Assembly (NCBI GenBank): GCA_030425425.1
Contig: JAUIAO010000007.1
Span: forward strand, 92,159 to 156,158
Direction of reading: 5' to 3'
From: Bacteroidia bacterium
GTDB lineage: Bacteria; Bacteroidota; Bacteroidia; Cytophagales; Cyclobacteriaceae
DNA length: 64,000 bases
The notes under the pieces were generated by a model that made no database searches, was not told where the DNA came from, and saw only the letters and a list, made by a program, of their open reading frames with translations. The translations under genes and the position numbers were made by a program. Of the stretch, positions 43,258 through 52,297 are shown in pieces; the stretch's first letter is position 1; each line of letters starts with the position of its first letter.

Positions 43258-44038
43258 TTTACAACAAGTCACCACAGAGATTACAGAAATCGCCAAGAAG
43301 GCAGGGGCTTTTATCAGAACAGAGGCTAAGAACTTCTCGAAGGATAAGGTCGAGTACAAAGGAAAGAGTGACATGGTTTCTTATGTGGATAAAGAAGCCG
43401 AAAAGATTCTCGTGAGTGCTTTGCAAGCTCTTTTGCCTGAGGCTGGGTTTATTACTGAAGAGAACACTGTCGGCCAGGATCAGAAAGAATACACCTGGGT
43501 GATTGATCCTTTGGACGGCACTACTAATTTCATTCATGGGCTACCGACATATGCGGTAAGCATTGGGTTGATGCACCACAATGCTGTTGTTGCGGGTGTC
43601 GTCTATGAAATCAACCATGATGAGGCCTTTTATGCCTGGAAAGATGGAGGGGCTTATTTGAATGGTGAGCCAATTCACGTGACCAATGTTGATAAAATTG
43701 ATGACGGGCTTTTCGCAACAGGGTTCCCGTATTACAATTTTGAGAAGATGACCGAATATTTGGCCATTCTCAATGACCTGATGAAAGGAGCACATGGATT
43801 AAGAAGAGTTGGGAGTGCTGCTACAGACATGGCCTATGTGGCTTGTGGTAGATATGAAGCTTTTTTCGAGTACAATCTTAATTCTTATGATATCGCTGCT
43901 GGTGTGATTTTGGTGCAAGAAGCCGGAGGAAAAGTGTCAGATTTCAGTGGAGGAGATGATTACCTGTTTGGCCGTCAACTATTGGCTGGAGGTCCAGTAC
44001 ATAGCGAAGTGCTAAGGATGATTCAGAAACACTGGTGA
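43250..44038 (+). CDS. suhB: inositol monophosphatase family protein
   Basis: The 262-residue metal-dependent phosphatase has both conserved motifs: FITEENT with the metal Glu at about 71, WVIDPLDGTTNF at about 84-95, and the second metal site SYDIAAGVILVQEAGG at about 215-230. Family members act on inositol phosphate, fructose-1,6-bisphosphate or 3'-phosphoadenosine phosphate; the substrate is not fixed by sequence. The start overlaps rsmI by 8 bp. Confidence 0.85.
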   Translation: MIDLQQVTTEITEIAKKAGAFIRTEAKNFSKDKVEYKGKSDMVSYVDKEAEKILVSALQALLPEAGFITEENTVGQDQKEYTWVIDPLDGTTNFIHGLPTYAVSIGLMHHNAVVAGVVYEINHDEAFYAWKDGGAYLNGEPIHVTNVDKIDDGLFATGFPYYNFEKMTEYLAILNDLMKGAHGLRRVGSAATDMAYVACGRYEAFFEYNLNSYDIAAGVILVQEAGGKVSDFSGGDDYLFGRQLLAGGPVHSEVLRMIQKHW

Positions 44039-44046
44039 TATATTAA

Positions 44047-44592
44047 ATGAAATTGTTTATTCGAATTCTTATCGGAATTGGGTTAACTCTGTTGTTCATA
44101 ATTTTAACTGTTTTTGATATTGCAGATAGGACCATTTTTTATTCCAGAGCAATTCCTAATAATGAAATCAAGGAGTTTCATATGTTCAAAAACATAGACG
44201 AGGAGAAAGAGGCTTACCAACGTAATTATTCTAACTCTAAATATTTGTTTCCTCGAGAAGTTGTCAAAAAGGCTATTCTGTATAAAAATCAATTATTCAT
44301 TAGTAGGCTAACCTCGGAAAACCTAACTGAAAATGAAATGCATCAGATTATTGATTTATTTAATGATCCAACAAATTTTGATTGGGATGAAACAACATGG
44401 TCTATTCAAGAATCAGAATACATTTTAAGATTCTTTAATTCAAAAGGAAAAGAAGTCAGGAAGGTCTGGGTTTGTTTAGAAGATTGTGGCATGCTCGAAT
44501 CTATTCCTTTTGCTCCAACAATGAAATTTGGAGCATTAAGTATGAAGGGGAGAGAAGAACTTCCAGAGTTGATTAATGAGATTTTGAAATAA
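44047..44592 (+). CDS. membrane-anchored protein of unknown function
   Basis: The 181-residue protein has one N-terminal membrane helix (about 4-25) and a soluble part with no recognised motif. It is AT-richer than its neighbours, so it may be a recent arrival. It follows the phosphatase by 8 bp and converges with the radical SAM gene, whose stop is 3 bp away. Confidence 0.6.
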   Translation: MKLFIRILIGIGLTLLFIILTVFDIADRTIFYSRAIPNNEIKEFHMFKNIDEEKEAYQRNYSNSKYLFPREVVKKAILYKNQLFISRLTSENLTENEMHQIIDLFNDPTNFDWDETTWSIQESEYILRFFNSKGKEVRKVWVCLEDCGMLESIPFAPTMKFGALSMKGREELPELINEILK

Positions 44593-44595
44593 TAA

Positions 44596-45618
44596 TCACA
44601 CCCAAACCTTCCCACCTTCAGTACAATTCCTACACATTTCAATACTGTTACGATCGTCTAGAAGGGTTTTTCTGAAATCACGATACGACTCAGAGTTCCA
44701 AATGTCCTTGAAGGAATTTTCCGACATCTGTCCCATAACATATTGAGCGTCTTTATCAAAGCAACATGGAACTACCTTTCCATCCCAGGTTATCACAGCA
44801 CTGTGCCACATCTTCCAGCATTCGTCATCTATCTGGTGTTTGAGTGACCACTTACCGTTATTCTCTGGTTTGTATCTGGAATATTTGAGATTAGTGGGAA
44901 TGAGCTCATTCCCATTTTCAAAATCATAGATTTGAGCTGTTTTGAAAGCCACCTGATCAACGCCGTATTTCCTGGCCATCCTCTTAATTTCTGGGATTTC
45001 ATGCTCATTGGGCTTCACTACCAGAAACTGCCAGACCACATTTGGTGTAGGTGAATTGAGTGCTTTTTTCCATTTTAAGATATTCCTTGTTCCTTCAAGT
45101 ACTTTCTCCAGTTTGCCGGTCTTTCGATATGCTTCATAGGTTTCTTGTGTAGCTCCATCTATGGAAATGATCAACCGATCCAAACCAGACTCTACCGTTT
45201 TTTTGGCCAATTCATCATCCAGAAAATGAGCGTTTGTTGATGTTGCCGTATAGATATTCTGTTCAGCAGCATATTGTACCAATTCCAAAAATTGTTGATG
45301 TAAGTAGGGTTCACCTTGAAAGTAGAGAATAAGATAAAACAACGTGTCTTTCAACTCATCAATCACCTTTTTGTAAAGATCTAATTGTAGTCTTCCGGTC
45401 GGTCGGGTAAAAGATCGTAAGCCACTTGGACACTCAGGGCAGCGAAGGTTACAGGCTGTAGTTGGTTCGATTGATAAGCTGATCGGCAGACCCTCGATTT
45501 CAGGATTTTTTGATTTTCTGGCTTTCTGAAATGACCGGTATATCTTGAATGCGTTCTTTATCCGTTTATAGGTTAGTTTTGAGGCCAGTTGATAGCTATC
45601 ACGCAAATTGATGTACAT
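44596..45618 (-). CDS. radical SAM/SPASM-domain protein
   Basis: The 340-residue enzyme has the radical SAM cluster motif ACNLRCPEC, Cys56, Cys60, Cys63, and a C-terminal SPASM region with VPCCFDKD and CRNCTEGG for an extra Fe-S cluster. Family members modify peptides or sugars, for example in ribosomal-peptide and polysaccharide pathways. No precursor peptide or partner enzyme is recognised next to it. The gene stands alone on the minus strand. Confidence 0.85.
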   Translation of the reverse strand: MYINLRDSYQLASKLTYKRIKNAFKIYRSFQKARKSKNPEIEGLPISLSIEPTTACNLRCPECPSGLRSFTRPTGRLQLDLYKKVIDELKDTLFYLILYFQGEPYLHQQFLELVQYAAEQNIYTATSTNAHFLDDELAKKTVESGLDRLIISIDGATQETYEAYRKTGKLEKVLEGTRNILKWKKALNSPTPNVVWQFLVVKPNEHEIPEIKRMARKYGVDQVAFKTAQIYDFENGNELIPTNLKYSRYKPENNGKWSLKHQIDDECWKMWHSAVITWDGKVVPCCFDKDAQYVMGQMSENSFKDIWNSESYRDFRKTLLDDRNSIEMCRNCTEGGKVWV

Positions 45619-45738
45619 AAATACCCTGTATTTTTAGGTGTCTTTTGGCGTAAAGAATTGACTTGATTGGTAAAGTGATAAGATTCTCAATAATTAATTC
45701 CTGAATTATTCGGTTTAAACATAAAGCATTAGCATCAG

Positions 45739-46941
45739 ATGTATCGCAAACTCCTGTTTTTTTCCATATTACTTTCATTACTGACGTTTTCACAGGCACA
45801 GGAAGTTAAAGTTTCTGATCAGGCAGAGATCAGCATCATGACTTTGGGGCCGTATCAGCAAGAATTATACTCAGCATTTGGACACAGTGCTATTCACTTG
45901 TATGATCCAGTCAATAATTTAAGCTGGGTGTTTAATTATGGGGTTTTTGATTTCGACCAGGAGAACTTTTACTGGAATTTTGCACGAGGTAAAATGCTCT
46001 ATCAGCTGGGCCTTTCCAAAGCGAAACCATTCATTTATCACTACAGAAAAGAAAACCGATACATCATTGAGCAGCGTCTCAATCTGACTTTGGAGGAAAA
46101 ACAGAAGGTAGTTGACTACCTGATGAACAATTACAAACCAGAAAACCGCGAGTATTACTACAATTATGTCTATGACAATTGCGCCACGAAAATGCGTGAT
46201 GTGATTGATGCGGCACTTCCGGGACGGATTACTTTCAATTATGACTATGTAGAGGAAGGAAAAACCATTCGTGACCTGATGGATGATTATCTGGAGTATC
46301 AACCATGGGGAGATTGGATCATTGATATTGGGCTGGGAATGCAGATAGACAAGGAAGCAACTGCTGATGAGTATATGTTTCTTCCTGATTACGTACAAAA
46401 AGCTTTTGAAAAGGCGACTATCAAGACTGATTCTACTGAGATCCCACTTATTGCAGAAACTGTGATGACCTATTCACCAAAACCAGAAGAACATGAAAAT
46501 GGCATGTTTACGCCATTTAATTTTTTCGTGATTTTCTTCTTTGTAGTAGGATTCTTTACGAATAGGGATTTTAAGCGTCAAAAAAGGACAAAATGGCTCG
46601 ACCCTGTGGTTTTTACTCTTCCTGGAATAATAGGCTGGTGGGTAGTTTTTCTATGGTTGGGCACGGAGCATTTATCCGAGAATAATTTGAATATACTGTG
46701 GGCGATTCCTTTACATATTCCTTTTGCTTTTCTCATCAATATGAAGAAAATGCAGAAGTTTCTCAGTCAATATTTTGTGGTAGTATCTATCTGGTACATA
46801 GTGTTGATCCTTATTTGGTCATTCTTGCCACAGCCATTGCACATTGCTTTGATTCCGTTGATATTAAGTATGATTCTCAGAGGGTTTTATGTGCATTTCG
46901 ATTTGCGCAAGCAGATCAAAAAGACGAATAGGCAAAACTAA
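45739..46941 (+). CDS. DUF4105 protein, Lnb-like (lipoprotein N-acyltransferase family of Bacteroidota)
   Basis: The 400-residue protein has a signal peptide (MYRKLLFFSILLSLLTFSQA) and a periplasmic DUF4105 domain (about 25-240) with FGHSAIHLYDP (His49) and NYVYDNCATKMRD (Cys148). Four or five membrane helices follow (about 255-390). This resembles Lnb, described in Bacteroides as an enzyme that N-acylates lipoproteins in place of Lnt; the His/Cys pair fits a thiol-protease-like acyl transfer centre. The role here is inferred. The gene is divergent from the radical SAM gene. Confidence 0.75.
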   Translation: MYRKLLFFSILLSLLTFSQAQEVKVSDQAEISIMTLGPYQQELYSAFGHSAIHLYDPVNNLSWVFNYGVFDFDQENFYWNFARGKMLYQLGLSKAKPFIYHYRKENRYIIEQRLNLTLEEKQKVVDYLMNNYKPENREYYYNYVYDNCATKMRDVIDAALPGRITFNYDYVEEGKTIRDLMDDYLEYQPWGDWIIDIGLGMQIDKEATADEYMFLPDYVQKAFEKATIKTDSTEIPLIAETVMTYSPKPEEHENGMFTPFNFFVIFFFVVGFFTNRDFKRQKRTKWLDPVVFTLPGIIGWWVVFLWLGTEHLSENNLNILWAIPLHIPFAFLINMKKMQKFLSQYFVVVSIWYIVLILIWSFLPQPLHIALIPLILSMILRGFYVHFDLRKQIKKTNRQN

Positions 46942-46963
46942 TTGTCTGCCAAAAAAGTAAGAA

Positions 46964-47011
46964 CCCCTCCGCCTTTGGCACCTCCCCTTGTCAAGGGGAG
47001 GATGGGTGGGG
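46964..47011. repeat. REP-like palindromic element between convergent genes
   Basis: An inner stem CCTCCCCTT/AAGGGGAGG (9 bp, loop GTC) is flanked by outer CCCCTCC / GGTGGGG sequences. This very GC-rich palindrome resembles intergenic repeats common in Bacteroidota genomes. It lies between the ends of the Lnb-like and LysE genes and can act as a terminator for both. Confidence 0.6.
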
Positions 47012-47015
47012 TCAG

Positions 47016-47639
47016 TTAAAAAAGCCCCATCCATCCAGCCAGATTATAAACTCCAAGGCCAATAAATATCAACCCAGGTACTTTGTGGACTAAGAAGTTG
47101 TTGTTGGCTATGCTGGTGAATTTATTACCGAGGTAATTCACGGTCAAAAGTAAAGACAATGTGCCTGAAGAAAGGCCGATCAAGTACCACCAATAGTTCA
47201 TGCCAACCAAATTGATCCAATGATTGGATTGTAAAAAAGCTGTTACGGTAAGCCAAAAAGGAATTGTCAAAGGATTCAGAACTCCCAGAATGACACCTCT
47301 TTTAAAACCAAATCGTCCCTGAATCGATCCGGCTTTAGCCATCAGTGCCTGAGTATTTGATTTTGAAAAAAGATTGATAACTCCCAAACTAATCATGGCA
47401 ATGGCGGTAATCAACTGGAAGTTTTCTGTAAAATCTGGGCGCTCACTTAAGAATATTTGGAATCGGACTGTGATTCCTGCATAAACGAATTCTGTAAGCG
47501 AAGCAGCCAAAGCAAAGAAAAAAGCCGCTCGCCGATGATTTTGAATAGCCAGCTGCATGGTGGTGATGTTGATGGTGCCTGGTGGAATGGAGCCGAAATA
47601 GCTCACCACAAATGCAATTACCAGGACCTGAACACTCAT
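47016..47639 (-). CDS. LysE/RhtB-family exporter
   Basis: The 207-residue protein has six membrane segments and the LysE beginning SYFGSIPPGTINITTMQLAI, followed by FGFKRGVILGVLNPLTIPFWL. LysE proteins export amino acids or derivatives. Its start overlaps the ATP-grasp gene stop by 4 bp, so the enzyme's product is a candidate substrate. Confidence 0.85.
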   Translation of the reverse strand: MSVQVLVIAFVVSYFGSIPPGTINITTMQLAIQNHRRAAFFFALAASLTEFVYAGITVRFQIFLSERPDFTENFQLITAIAMISLGVINLFSKSNTQALMAKAGSIQGRFGFKRGVILGVLNPLTIPFWLTVTAFLQSNHWINLVGMNYWWYLIGLSSGTLSLLLTVNYLGNKFTSIANNNFLVHKVPGLIFIGLGVYNLAGWMGLF

Positions 47640-48688
47640 AAAAAATCTTTGATCTTTTGATTATACCTCTTGATATCCAGCATTTTTCGAATGCCAGAGC
47701 GAGTACTCCAATACGGAACCCCAAGTTGATGATTCTTACGGCTAATTTGTGCCAATTGATCCAGATGCCAAAAAATATCTCGATATCCTTTCCAAAGAGA
47801 AGCACCGGGTTCGTAAATGTGGGCGGGTTCCGCGCCGGCTCCATTTAGTTCTAAAATTTTGAAATTTTGGAGTTGCCTCAAATCATCAAATGATTGACAT
47901 CTCAGATCAAACCGTCCAAAATACAAACCTTCTATTTCTGAAGCCAGTTGATTAAACGCGGCATTTAGTTTTTCATCTATCTGATCAAATGCGTCGTAAA
48001 AAGTAGTACCACGACAGTGGTTTCCAATACTTTCCACTATCACAGTTTCTCCAGATTTTGGGACAGATTTCAATAGTTGTTCAAATCGAGAATGTTCAAA
48101 ATTAAGCTGAAGCGCTGCTCGATTGCTGTCTTTTAGCAATTGCTGGATCGAGCTTTCACCATCTCCTGTCACATGCAGGAAGTCTTTTTTGACAATTGAA
48201 GTGACCCTTCCTTTTTCCTGATCGGGATGTTTCACAAAAAAAACTCCCAACTCAATTGGGTAATCCACCAACTCCTGAACCAAAAAATCAACAGGAGACC
48301 TATTAGCATAAGCCATCAGTTCCTCTTCAGTTTCAATCCTTTCAACAAGCCTGCCTCTCTCGCCAATATTGGGTTTACAGATCAGTGGAAAGCCTATTTC
48401 CCGACCGAAACGCAAAGCAGCATCCATATCTGCGCTTTTTATCAATTGATGTCGAGGTAAATATTTATCTGGGATCAAGTCGTATATGCGAGACTTCTCC
48501 TCTCCAAGCATACCACCAAAATCTAAAGAAGGGTTAGAAGCTGTAAAAAAGAAAAGAGACCGGCATCTGACCATAAGCCAGATGAAATAAAAGTTGACAG
48601 GGAAATAAAGAACAGAAAATGGCCAGTATTCCCAATGAGTAACTTTATGCCAGAATAATTTCCAATTTCGGCCAGTATTTGACCTCAT
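47636..48688 (-). CDS. ATP-grasp ligase-like protein (D-Ala-D-Ala ligase-like fold)
   Basis: The 350-residue protein has an unusual aromatic, partly hydrophobic N-terminus (about 10-50) and then an ATP-grasp fold: GFPLICKPNIGERGRLV (ATP lysine), a FLVQELVDYPIELGVF segment, and FGRFDLRCQSF...ILELNGAGAEPAH for the metal site. These enzymes join a carboxylate to an amine. The substrate is unknown. It is coupled by ATGA to a DinB-like gene upstream and a LysE exporter downstream, which suggests a small synthesis-and-export unit. Confidence 0.7.
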   Translation of the reverse strand: MRSNTGRNWKLFWHKVTHWEYWPFSVLYFPVNFYFIWLMVRCRSLFFFTASNPSLDFGGMLGEEKSRIYDLIPDKYLPRHQLIKSADMDAALRFGREIGFPLICKPNIGERGRLVERIETEEELMAYANRSPVDFLVQELVDYPIELGVFFVKHPDQEKGRVTSIVKKDFLHVTGDGESSIQQLLKDSNRAALQLNFEHSRFEQLLKSVPKSGETVIVESIGNHCRGTTFYDAFDQIDEKLNAAFNQLASEIEGLYFGRFDLRCQSFDDLRQLQNFKILELNGAGAEPAHIYEPGASLWKGYRDIFWHLDQLAQISRKNHQLGVPYWSTRSGIRKMLDIKRYNQKIKDFL

Positions 48689-49194
48689 GTAGTTTGCTTG
48701 TTTTGGTAACGAACCGTAGAACTAGCCACACCAAAATGTGGTGAGAGTATTACGTGGGGGAAAAAGGTGATCAAACCAATTTTAATCAGCGCCATATGAT
48801 GAATGGCGTGCTCTATATTATAAGCCAACTCCCGGTGATAGGTTGTTTTGATGCTTAATACCTCGTTTCCATCCACTTCATAATTGGCTTTCATGATGAG
48901 GTCAAAATCAGAGGTGTGCTTTTCAATATTTGCCTTGAGAGATTCGGTAATCTTTGCAGCCAGATTTACATCTTCTTCGATATATCGATCATGCTTGCGC
49001 TCATCATAGTTGATGATTCCTGAGATGTGAGCATCCTGTAGGCAAACGAAAAATTCCAAGGTGTGACGGATATGCTGACCTAAACTACTACCACTTAGTA
49101 TATCAATAGGTTGAGTGTATTCAGTGTTGCTCAGCTGAGTGATGACCCCCTTGAGCTGGGTCAGTAGATCGATGGCAGATAGATTGATTGACAT
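48685..49194 (-). CDS. DinB-like four-helix metal protein
   Basis: From the ATG at 49194 the protein has 169 residues (a TTG four codons upstream is in frame). Four helices and conserved histidines (GQHIRHTLEFF, then NIEHAIHHMALIKIG) are typical of the DinB superfamily, whose members are often thiol transferases or metal-dependent enzymes of unclear role. The stop overlaps the ATP-grasp start (ATGA), so this gene leads the operon. Confidence 0.7.
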   Translation of the reverse strand: MSINLSAIDLLTQLKGVITQLSNTEYTQPIDILSGSSLGQHIRHTLEFFVCLQDAHISGIINYDERKHDRYIEEDVNLAAKITESLKANIEKHTSDFDLIMKANYEVDGNEVLSIKTTYHRELAYNIEHAIHHMALIKIGLITFFPHVILSPHFGVASSTVRYQNKQTT

Positions 49195-49238
49195 ATTCGG
49201 TTTCAAGCTAGTAAAAATCCTTAAAATTCATCGTATGA

Positions 49239-49676
49239 TTATTCTTTCTCAAACTTGGCTTGCCAGTTTTTATCTGCCTTTTTGATCAAGGCTGTTTCGT
49301 TTTTAATCCATGGAGTGAGTGTGTTGGTGAGGTTGAAATTGTAGAATAGAAATAGTCGTCCGTCAGTAACTTTGAAGGTTTTCGGGTCAATTTTGACTTT
49401 TTCGGCATAGTCTGCAATAGCAAAAGCGCAGTATCCACCATACTCAGGCAGGTATTTATCAGGATTAGATTGGAAAGAGGTAAGGTGATTTTGAGAAGAA
49501 AACCAGAATGTTGCGCCCTCATATATGGTTGAATACTCCTTAGATCCTATTTCTGGCTTTCCTTCAAAATAGCTGACTAAATCAAAGCCTTCGATAGCTA
49601 TTCCGTTTTTTCCGGTATACCAATCTCCAGTTTGGAGAAATGAAGAGACTAAAATGATTGCTATGAATTTGAACAT
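49239..49676 (-). CDS. YHS-domain exported protein
   Basis: From the ATG at 49676 the 145-residue protein has a signal peptide (MFKFIAIILVSSFLQ) and a YHS-like domain: GIAIEGFDLVSYFEGKPEIG, FWFSSQNHLTSFQSNPDKYLPEYGGYCAFA. Such small domains bind metal, probably through the Cys and His residues, and occur in proteins of copper or heavy-metal traffic. The function here is unknown. Confidence 0.8.
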   Translation of the reverse strand: MFKFIAIILVSSFLQTGDWYTGKNGIAIEGFDLVSYFEGKPEIGSKEYSTIYEGATFWFSSQNHLTSFQSNPDKYLPEYGGYCAFAIADYAEKVKIDPKTFKVTDGRLFLFYNFNLTNTLTPWIKNETALIKKADKNWQAKFEKE

Positions 49677-49733
49677 ATGACAAATTACGCTCAATAGAAC
49701 TACTCAGTTCACCCTAATCATCAATCAATCACT

Positions 49734-50207
49734 TTATTGTTCGCTAGACGACAATTGCTCCACCACTTCTCTTGAAAGATCCATTTCGAATCCCTTTTGC
49801 ACCAGATAGGCAATGGTTTTTTGTTTTCTGGGCCATGCGTCTCCTTTTACAGACTGCCATTTTTTACTGGCAAGCTTGAGCATCGTGGCTTCATAGGCTT
49901 CAGGATCGATGGATGATAACCCTTCTTCTAATACCTGATCAGATATTTTTAGTCGATTGAGTTCGAGGCGAATGCGGTGTTTACCCCATTGATTGAAGCG
50001 AAATTTGTCTCTACAGTATGCTCTGACAAATCGCTCTTCATTGACGAAATTTTCATGGATTAGTTCCGCAAGAACCTGCTGGGCTTCCTCTTCTTCGAGT
50101 TCCCAACCCAGCAACTTCTGCATGACCTGATAGGGAGCTTTTTCTCCCTTGGCACAATAAGCAGCAGCTTTTACCTTCGCTTGTTTCAGATAAGAAGCTC
50201 GCTGCAT
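49734..50207 (-). CDS. recX: regulatory protein RecX
   Basis: The 157-residue three-helix-repeat protein matches RecX: LLGWELEEEEAQQVLAELIHENFVNEERF split by the first helix pairs, YCRDKFRFNQWGKHRIRLEL, and WQSVKGDAWPRKQKTIAYLVQKGF at the end. RecX binds RecA filaments and limits recombination. It is last in the nadC-membrane protein-recX unit (5 bp after the preceding stop). Confidence 0.9.
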   Translation of the reverse strand: MQRASYLKQAKVKAAAYCAKGEKAPYQVMQKLLGWELEEEEAQQVLAELIHENFVNEERFVRAYCRDKFRFNQWGKHRIRLELNRLKISDQVLEEGLSSIDPEAYEATMLKLASKKWQSVKGDAWPRKQKTIAYLVQKGFEMDLSREVVEQLSSSEQ

Positions 50208-50212
50208 GCTGA

Positions 50213-50686
50213 TTATTTCAAGAAGCCTTTACGCTTCAATACAGTCTCAATAAACTTGATTTCGTTATCGGACTTAAAGATTTTGAATGGTAAATAGAGC
50301 AATTGAGCCTTGCTTACAAAAAGCACAAAGTGATCTTTTCCTTTGTGTGCTCTTTTGATCTGATCCCACTTCATCGGCATGCCTTGCTTGGCATTCAACA
50401 TGATTTTGATATCAGCACTTGTGATCTCATAGTACATCTTTTGGAACATGAACTTTCCTTGTTCCAGCTGTGTAACTCCTGCGAATTGGATCAACCAAAA
50501 CAATAGGTAAATCACCAATGCAATAGTGGCACCAATCACCCACCACCAATTTGGAATGATGAAATAGCCAGCACAAATAGCCAGGTAAATCAATCCAACC
50601 CACCATTGTTGTTTTAAAACTGCAACCAAAGCGGTTTTGATGTATGTGCCTGTAGGCAGCTCGTATTTTTTCGTTTTTATTAACAT
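50213..50686 (-). CDS. YcxB-like membrane protein
   Basis: The 157-residue protein has two membrane helices (about 28-45 and 48-68) and a C-terminal soluble part with MKWDQIKRAHKGKDHFVLFVSKAQLLYLPFKIFK, in pieces typical of YcxB-like domains. Its start directly abuts the nadC stop (0 bp) and recX follows after 5 bp. The function is unknown. Confidence 0.6.
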   Translation of the reverse strand: MLIKTKKYELPTGTYIKTALVAVLKQQWWVGLIYLAICAGYFIIPNWWWVIGATIALVIYLLFWLIQFAGVTQLEQGKFMFQKMYYEITSADIKIMLNAKQGMPMKWDQIKRAHKGKDHFVLFVSKAQLLYLPFKIFKSDNEIKFIETVLKRKGFLK

Positions 50687-51550
50687 CTACTTGTATGCTT
50701 TTAAGCTAATATCTAAACTTTTATATGAATGGGTCAATGCTCCCACGGAAATGTAATCCACTCCCGTTTCAGCAATCGCCCGAATATTTTTTTCTGTGAT
50801 TCCTCCAGAGGCCTCAGTTTCCATTCTTCCTGCCACCATTTCTATTCCTTTTCTCAACTGATCTGGTGGCATGTTGTCCAAAAGCACCCGAAACACTCCA
50901 CCTGTCTCGATCACTTGCTCCAACTCTTCCATGTCTCTCACTTCCACTTCTATCTTGAGGTTCAGGTTTTTCCTATTTAAATACGACTGAGTACTCAAAA
51001 TTGCTTCTTTCACTCCTCCTGCAAAATCGATGTGGTTGTCTTTGAGCATCACCATGTCATACAGCCCATATCGATGATTCACTCCTCCACCGATCAATAC
51101 TGCCCATTTTTCTGCCAGTCTGAAATTAGGAGTGGTTTTTCTGGTGTCGAGCAATTTGGCATTGGTACCAGCAATCAACTGATTCATTTTGTGCGTGTAA
51201 GTGGCTATCCCACTCATACGCTGCATGCAGTTGAGTAAAAGTCTTTCTGCACTGAGCAATGACTGTGCATTACCTTTTACCGTAAAACCAACATCACCAT
51301 TGGTCACCAATTCCCCGTCTTTTTTACAGAGATCAATTTCAATATTCTGATCAATCTGTTTCAAGATGAGCACTGCCAGATCCACCCCAGCCAATACTCC
51401 GGAATCCTTTATCAATAGTCGCGCTTTGCTCGTCTTATTGACGGGAATACTTCCCAAAGAACTGTGATCACCATCACCTATGTCCTCTGCAAGTGCATTC
51501 TTGATAAAATGCTCGATATTTTGCTCCGTTAAGTAAGGGGCTGAAATCAT
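50687..51550 (-). CDS. nadC: nicotinate-nucleotide pyrophosphorylase (carboxylating)
   Basis: The 287-residue protein has the quinolinate phosphoribosyltransferase motifs: DTRKTTPNFRLAEKWAV, GGGVNHRYGLYDMVMLKDNH and a C-terminal SGGITEKNI and VGALTHS for the phosphate. It converts quinolinate and PRPP to nicotinate mononucleotide, the entry step of NAD synthesis. nadA and nadB are not in the window. Confidence 0.95.
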   Translation of the reverse strand: MISAPYLTEQNIEHFIKNALAEDIGDGDHSSLGSIPVNKTSKARLLIKDSGVLAGVDLAVLILKQIDQNIEIDLCKKDGELVTNGDVGFTVKGNAQSLLSAERLLLNCMQRMSGIATYTHKMNQLIAGTNAKLLDTRKTTPNFRLAEKWAVLIGGGVNHRYGLYDMVMLKDNHIDFAGGVKEAILSTQSYLNRKNLNLKIEVEVRDMEELEQVIETGGVFRVLLDNMPPDQLRKGIEMVAGRMETEASGGITEKNIRAIAETGVDYISVGALTHSYKSLDISLKAYK

Positions 51551-51618
51551 AAGACCGCAAAATTAGAAAAGTCAGAGTGATCTATGGTCTATTTTGGTAA
51601 TTATTCGTTATTATGGTT

Positions 51619-51708
51619 GACCACAGAGAAAGGAGGAGCACAGAGCTTAGCATTCAATAATTCTCAAAAAAAAATTTGTCTCCGTTTTCTTAGTGTACTC
51701 TGCGGTTT
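51619..51708. repeat. long imperfect inverted repeat of CACAGAG type
   Basis: The left arm (51619-51645, ACCACAGAGAAAGGAGG and on) and the right arm (51680-51708, ending TACTCTGCGGTTT) are imperfectly complementary with a loop of about 35 bp. The CACAGAG-rich wording matches a widely scattered intergenic repeat type in many bacteria. It fills the gap between nadC and the DUF4783 gene, both minus strand. Confidence 0.5.
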
Positions 51709-51713
51709 AGAAT

Positions 51714-52100
51714 TTATTCCTTACTAAAGTTAATCGTATCGATTTTGAATTCCTCTTTCACTTTTTTGATCACCATCACCACGCGGTATTTGCCTTCTTC
51801 CAGCGAATAAGTACCTATCGTGTATTTCAGGCCTTCTGGTGACGCTCCCTGATGGATGTATTGAAAACCTTTTGGGGGGTTTTTGAGGAAAAAGTCTTTC
51901 AGGATGACCTCTGCCTGTGCCAGGCTATAGTTGGAAGTTTTACCGTCTATTTTGATCTCTATGTTCGCATTGCAATATTTGATCAACTCTTTGGAGCTGC
52001 CTGCTTTCATAGCTGTTCCGATATTTTCCAGGATGGTGTCTTGTGCCAGGAGCGAAAATGACAATATCAATGCAGAGATATAGACGCTTAGTTTAATCAT
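51714..52100 (-). CDS. secreted DUF4783-type protein
   Basis: From the ATG at 52100 the 128-residue protein has a signal peptide (MIKLSVYISALILSFSLLAQ) and a small NTF2-like mature domain with ELIKYCNANIEIKIDGKTSNYS and LKDFFLKNPPKGF, typical of DUF4783 of Bacteroidota. The function is unknown; the fold often binds small molecules. A longer start at 52145 lacks a signal and is rejected. Confidence 0.75.
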   Translation of the reverse strand: MIKLSVYISALILSFSLLAQDTILENIGTAMKAGSSKELIKYCNANIEIKIDGKTSNYSLAQAEVILKDFFLKNPPKGFQYIHQGASPEGLKYTIGTYSLEEGKYRVVMVIKKVKEEFKIDTINFSKE

Positions 52101-52189
52101 ATGCTTAAAGTTATCGAAAATTATGCCAAGGGTGAATTTTGTCATAAAACGATAAAACTAAATTAAGTATTTACCCTACTCTCGGCATG

Positions 52190-52197
52190 TTATATTT
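52190..52197 (+). promoter_or_regulatory. candidate -7 box for gpmI
   Basis: TATATTTG fits TAnnTTTG and lies about 100 bp before the gpmI ATG at 52298. The leader would be near 95 bases. No clear -33 element is seen. Confidence 0.4.
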
Positions 52198-52297
52198 GCA
52201 CTAAAATTCAAAAATGAACTATCAGCTGTCGACATACCCCGATTGACGGCATCATGTTTTGAAAAATTTACTCAGATATTAAAAACCTGTAATTATT

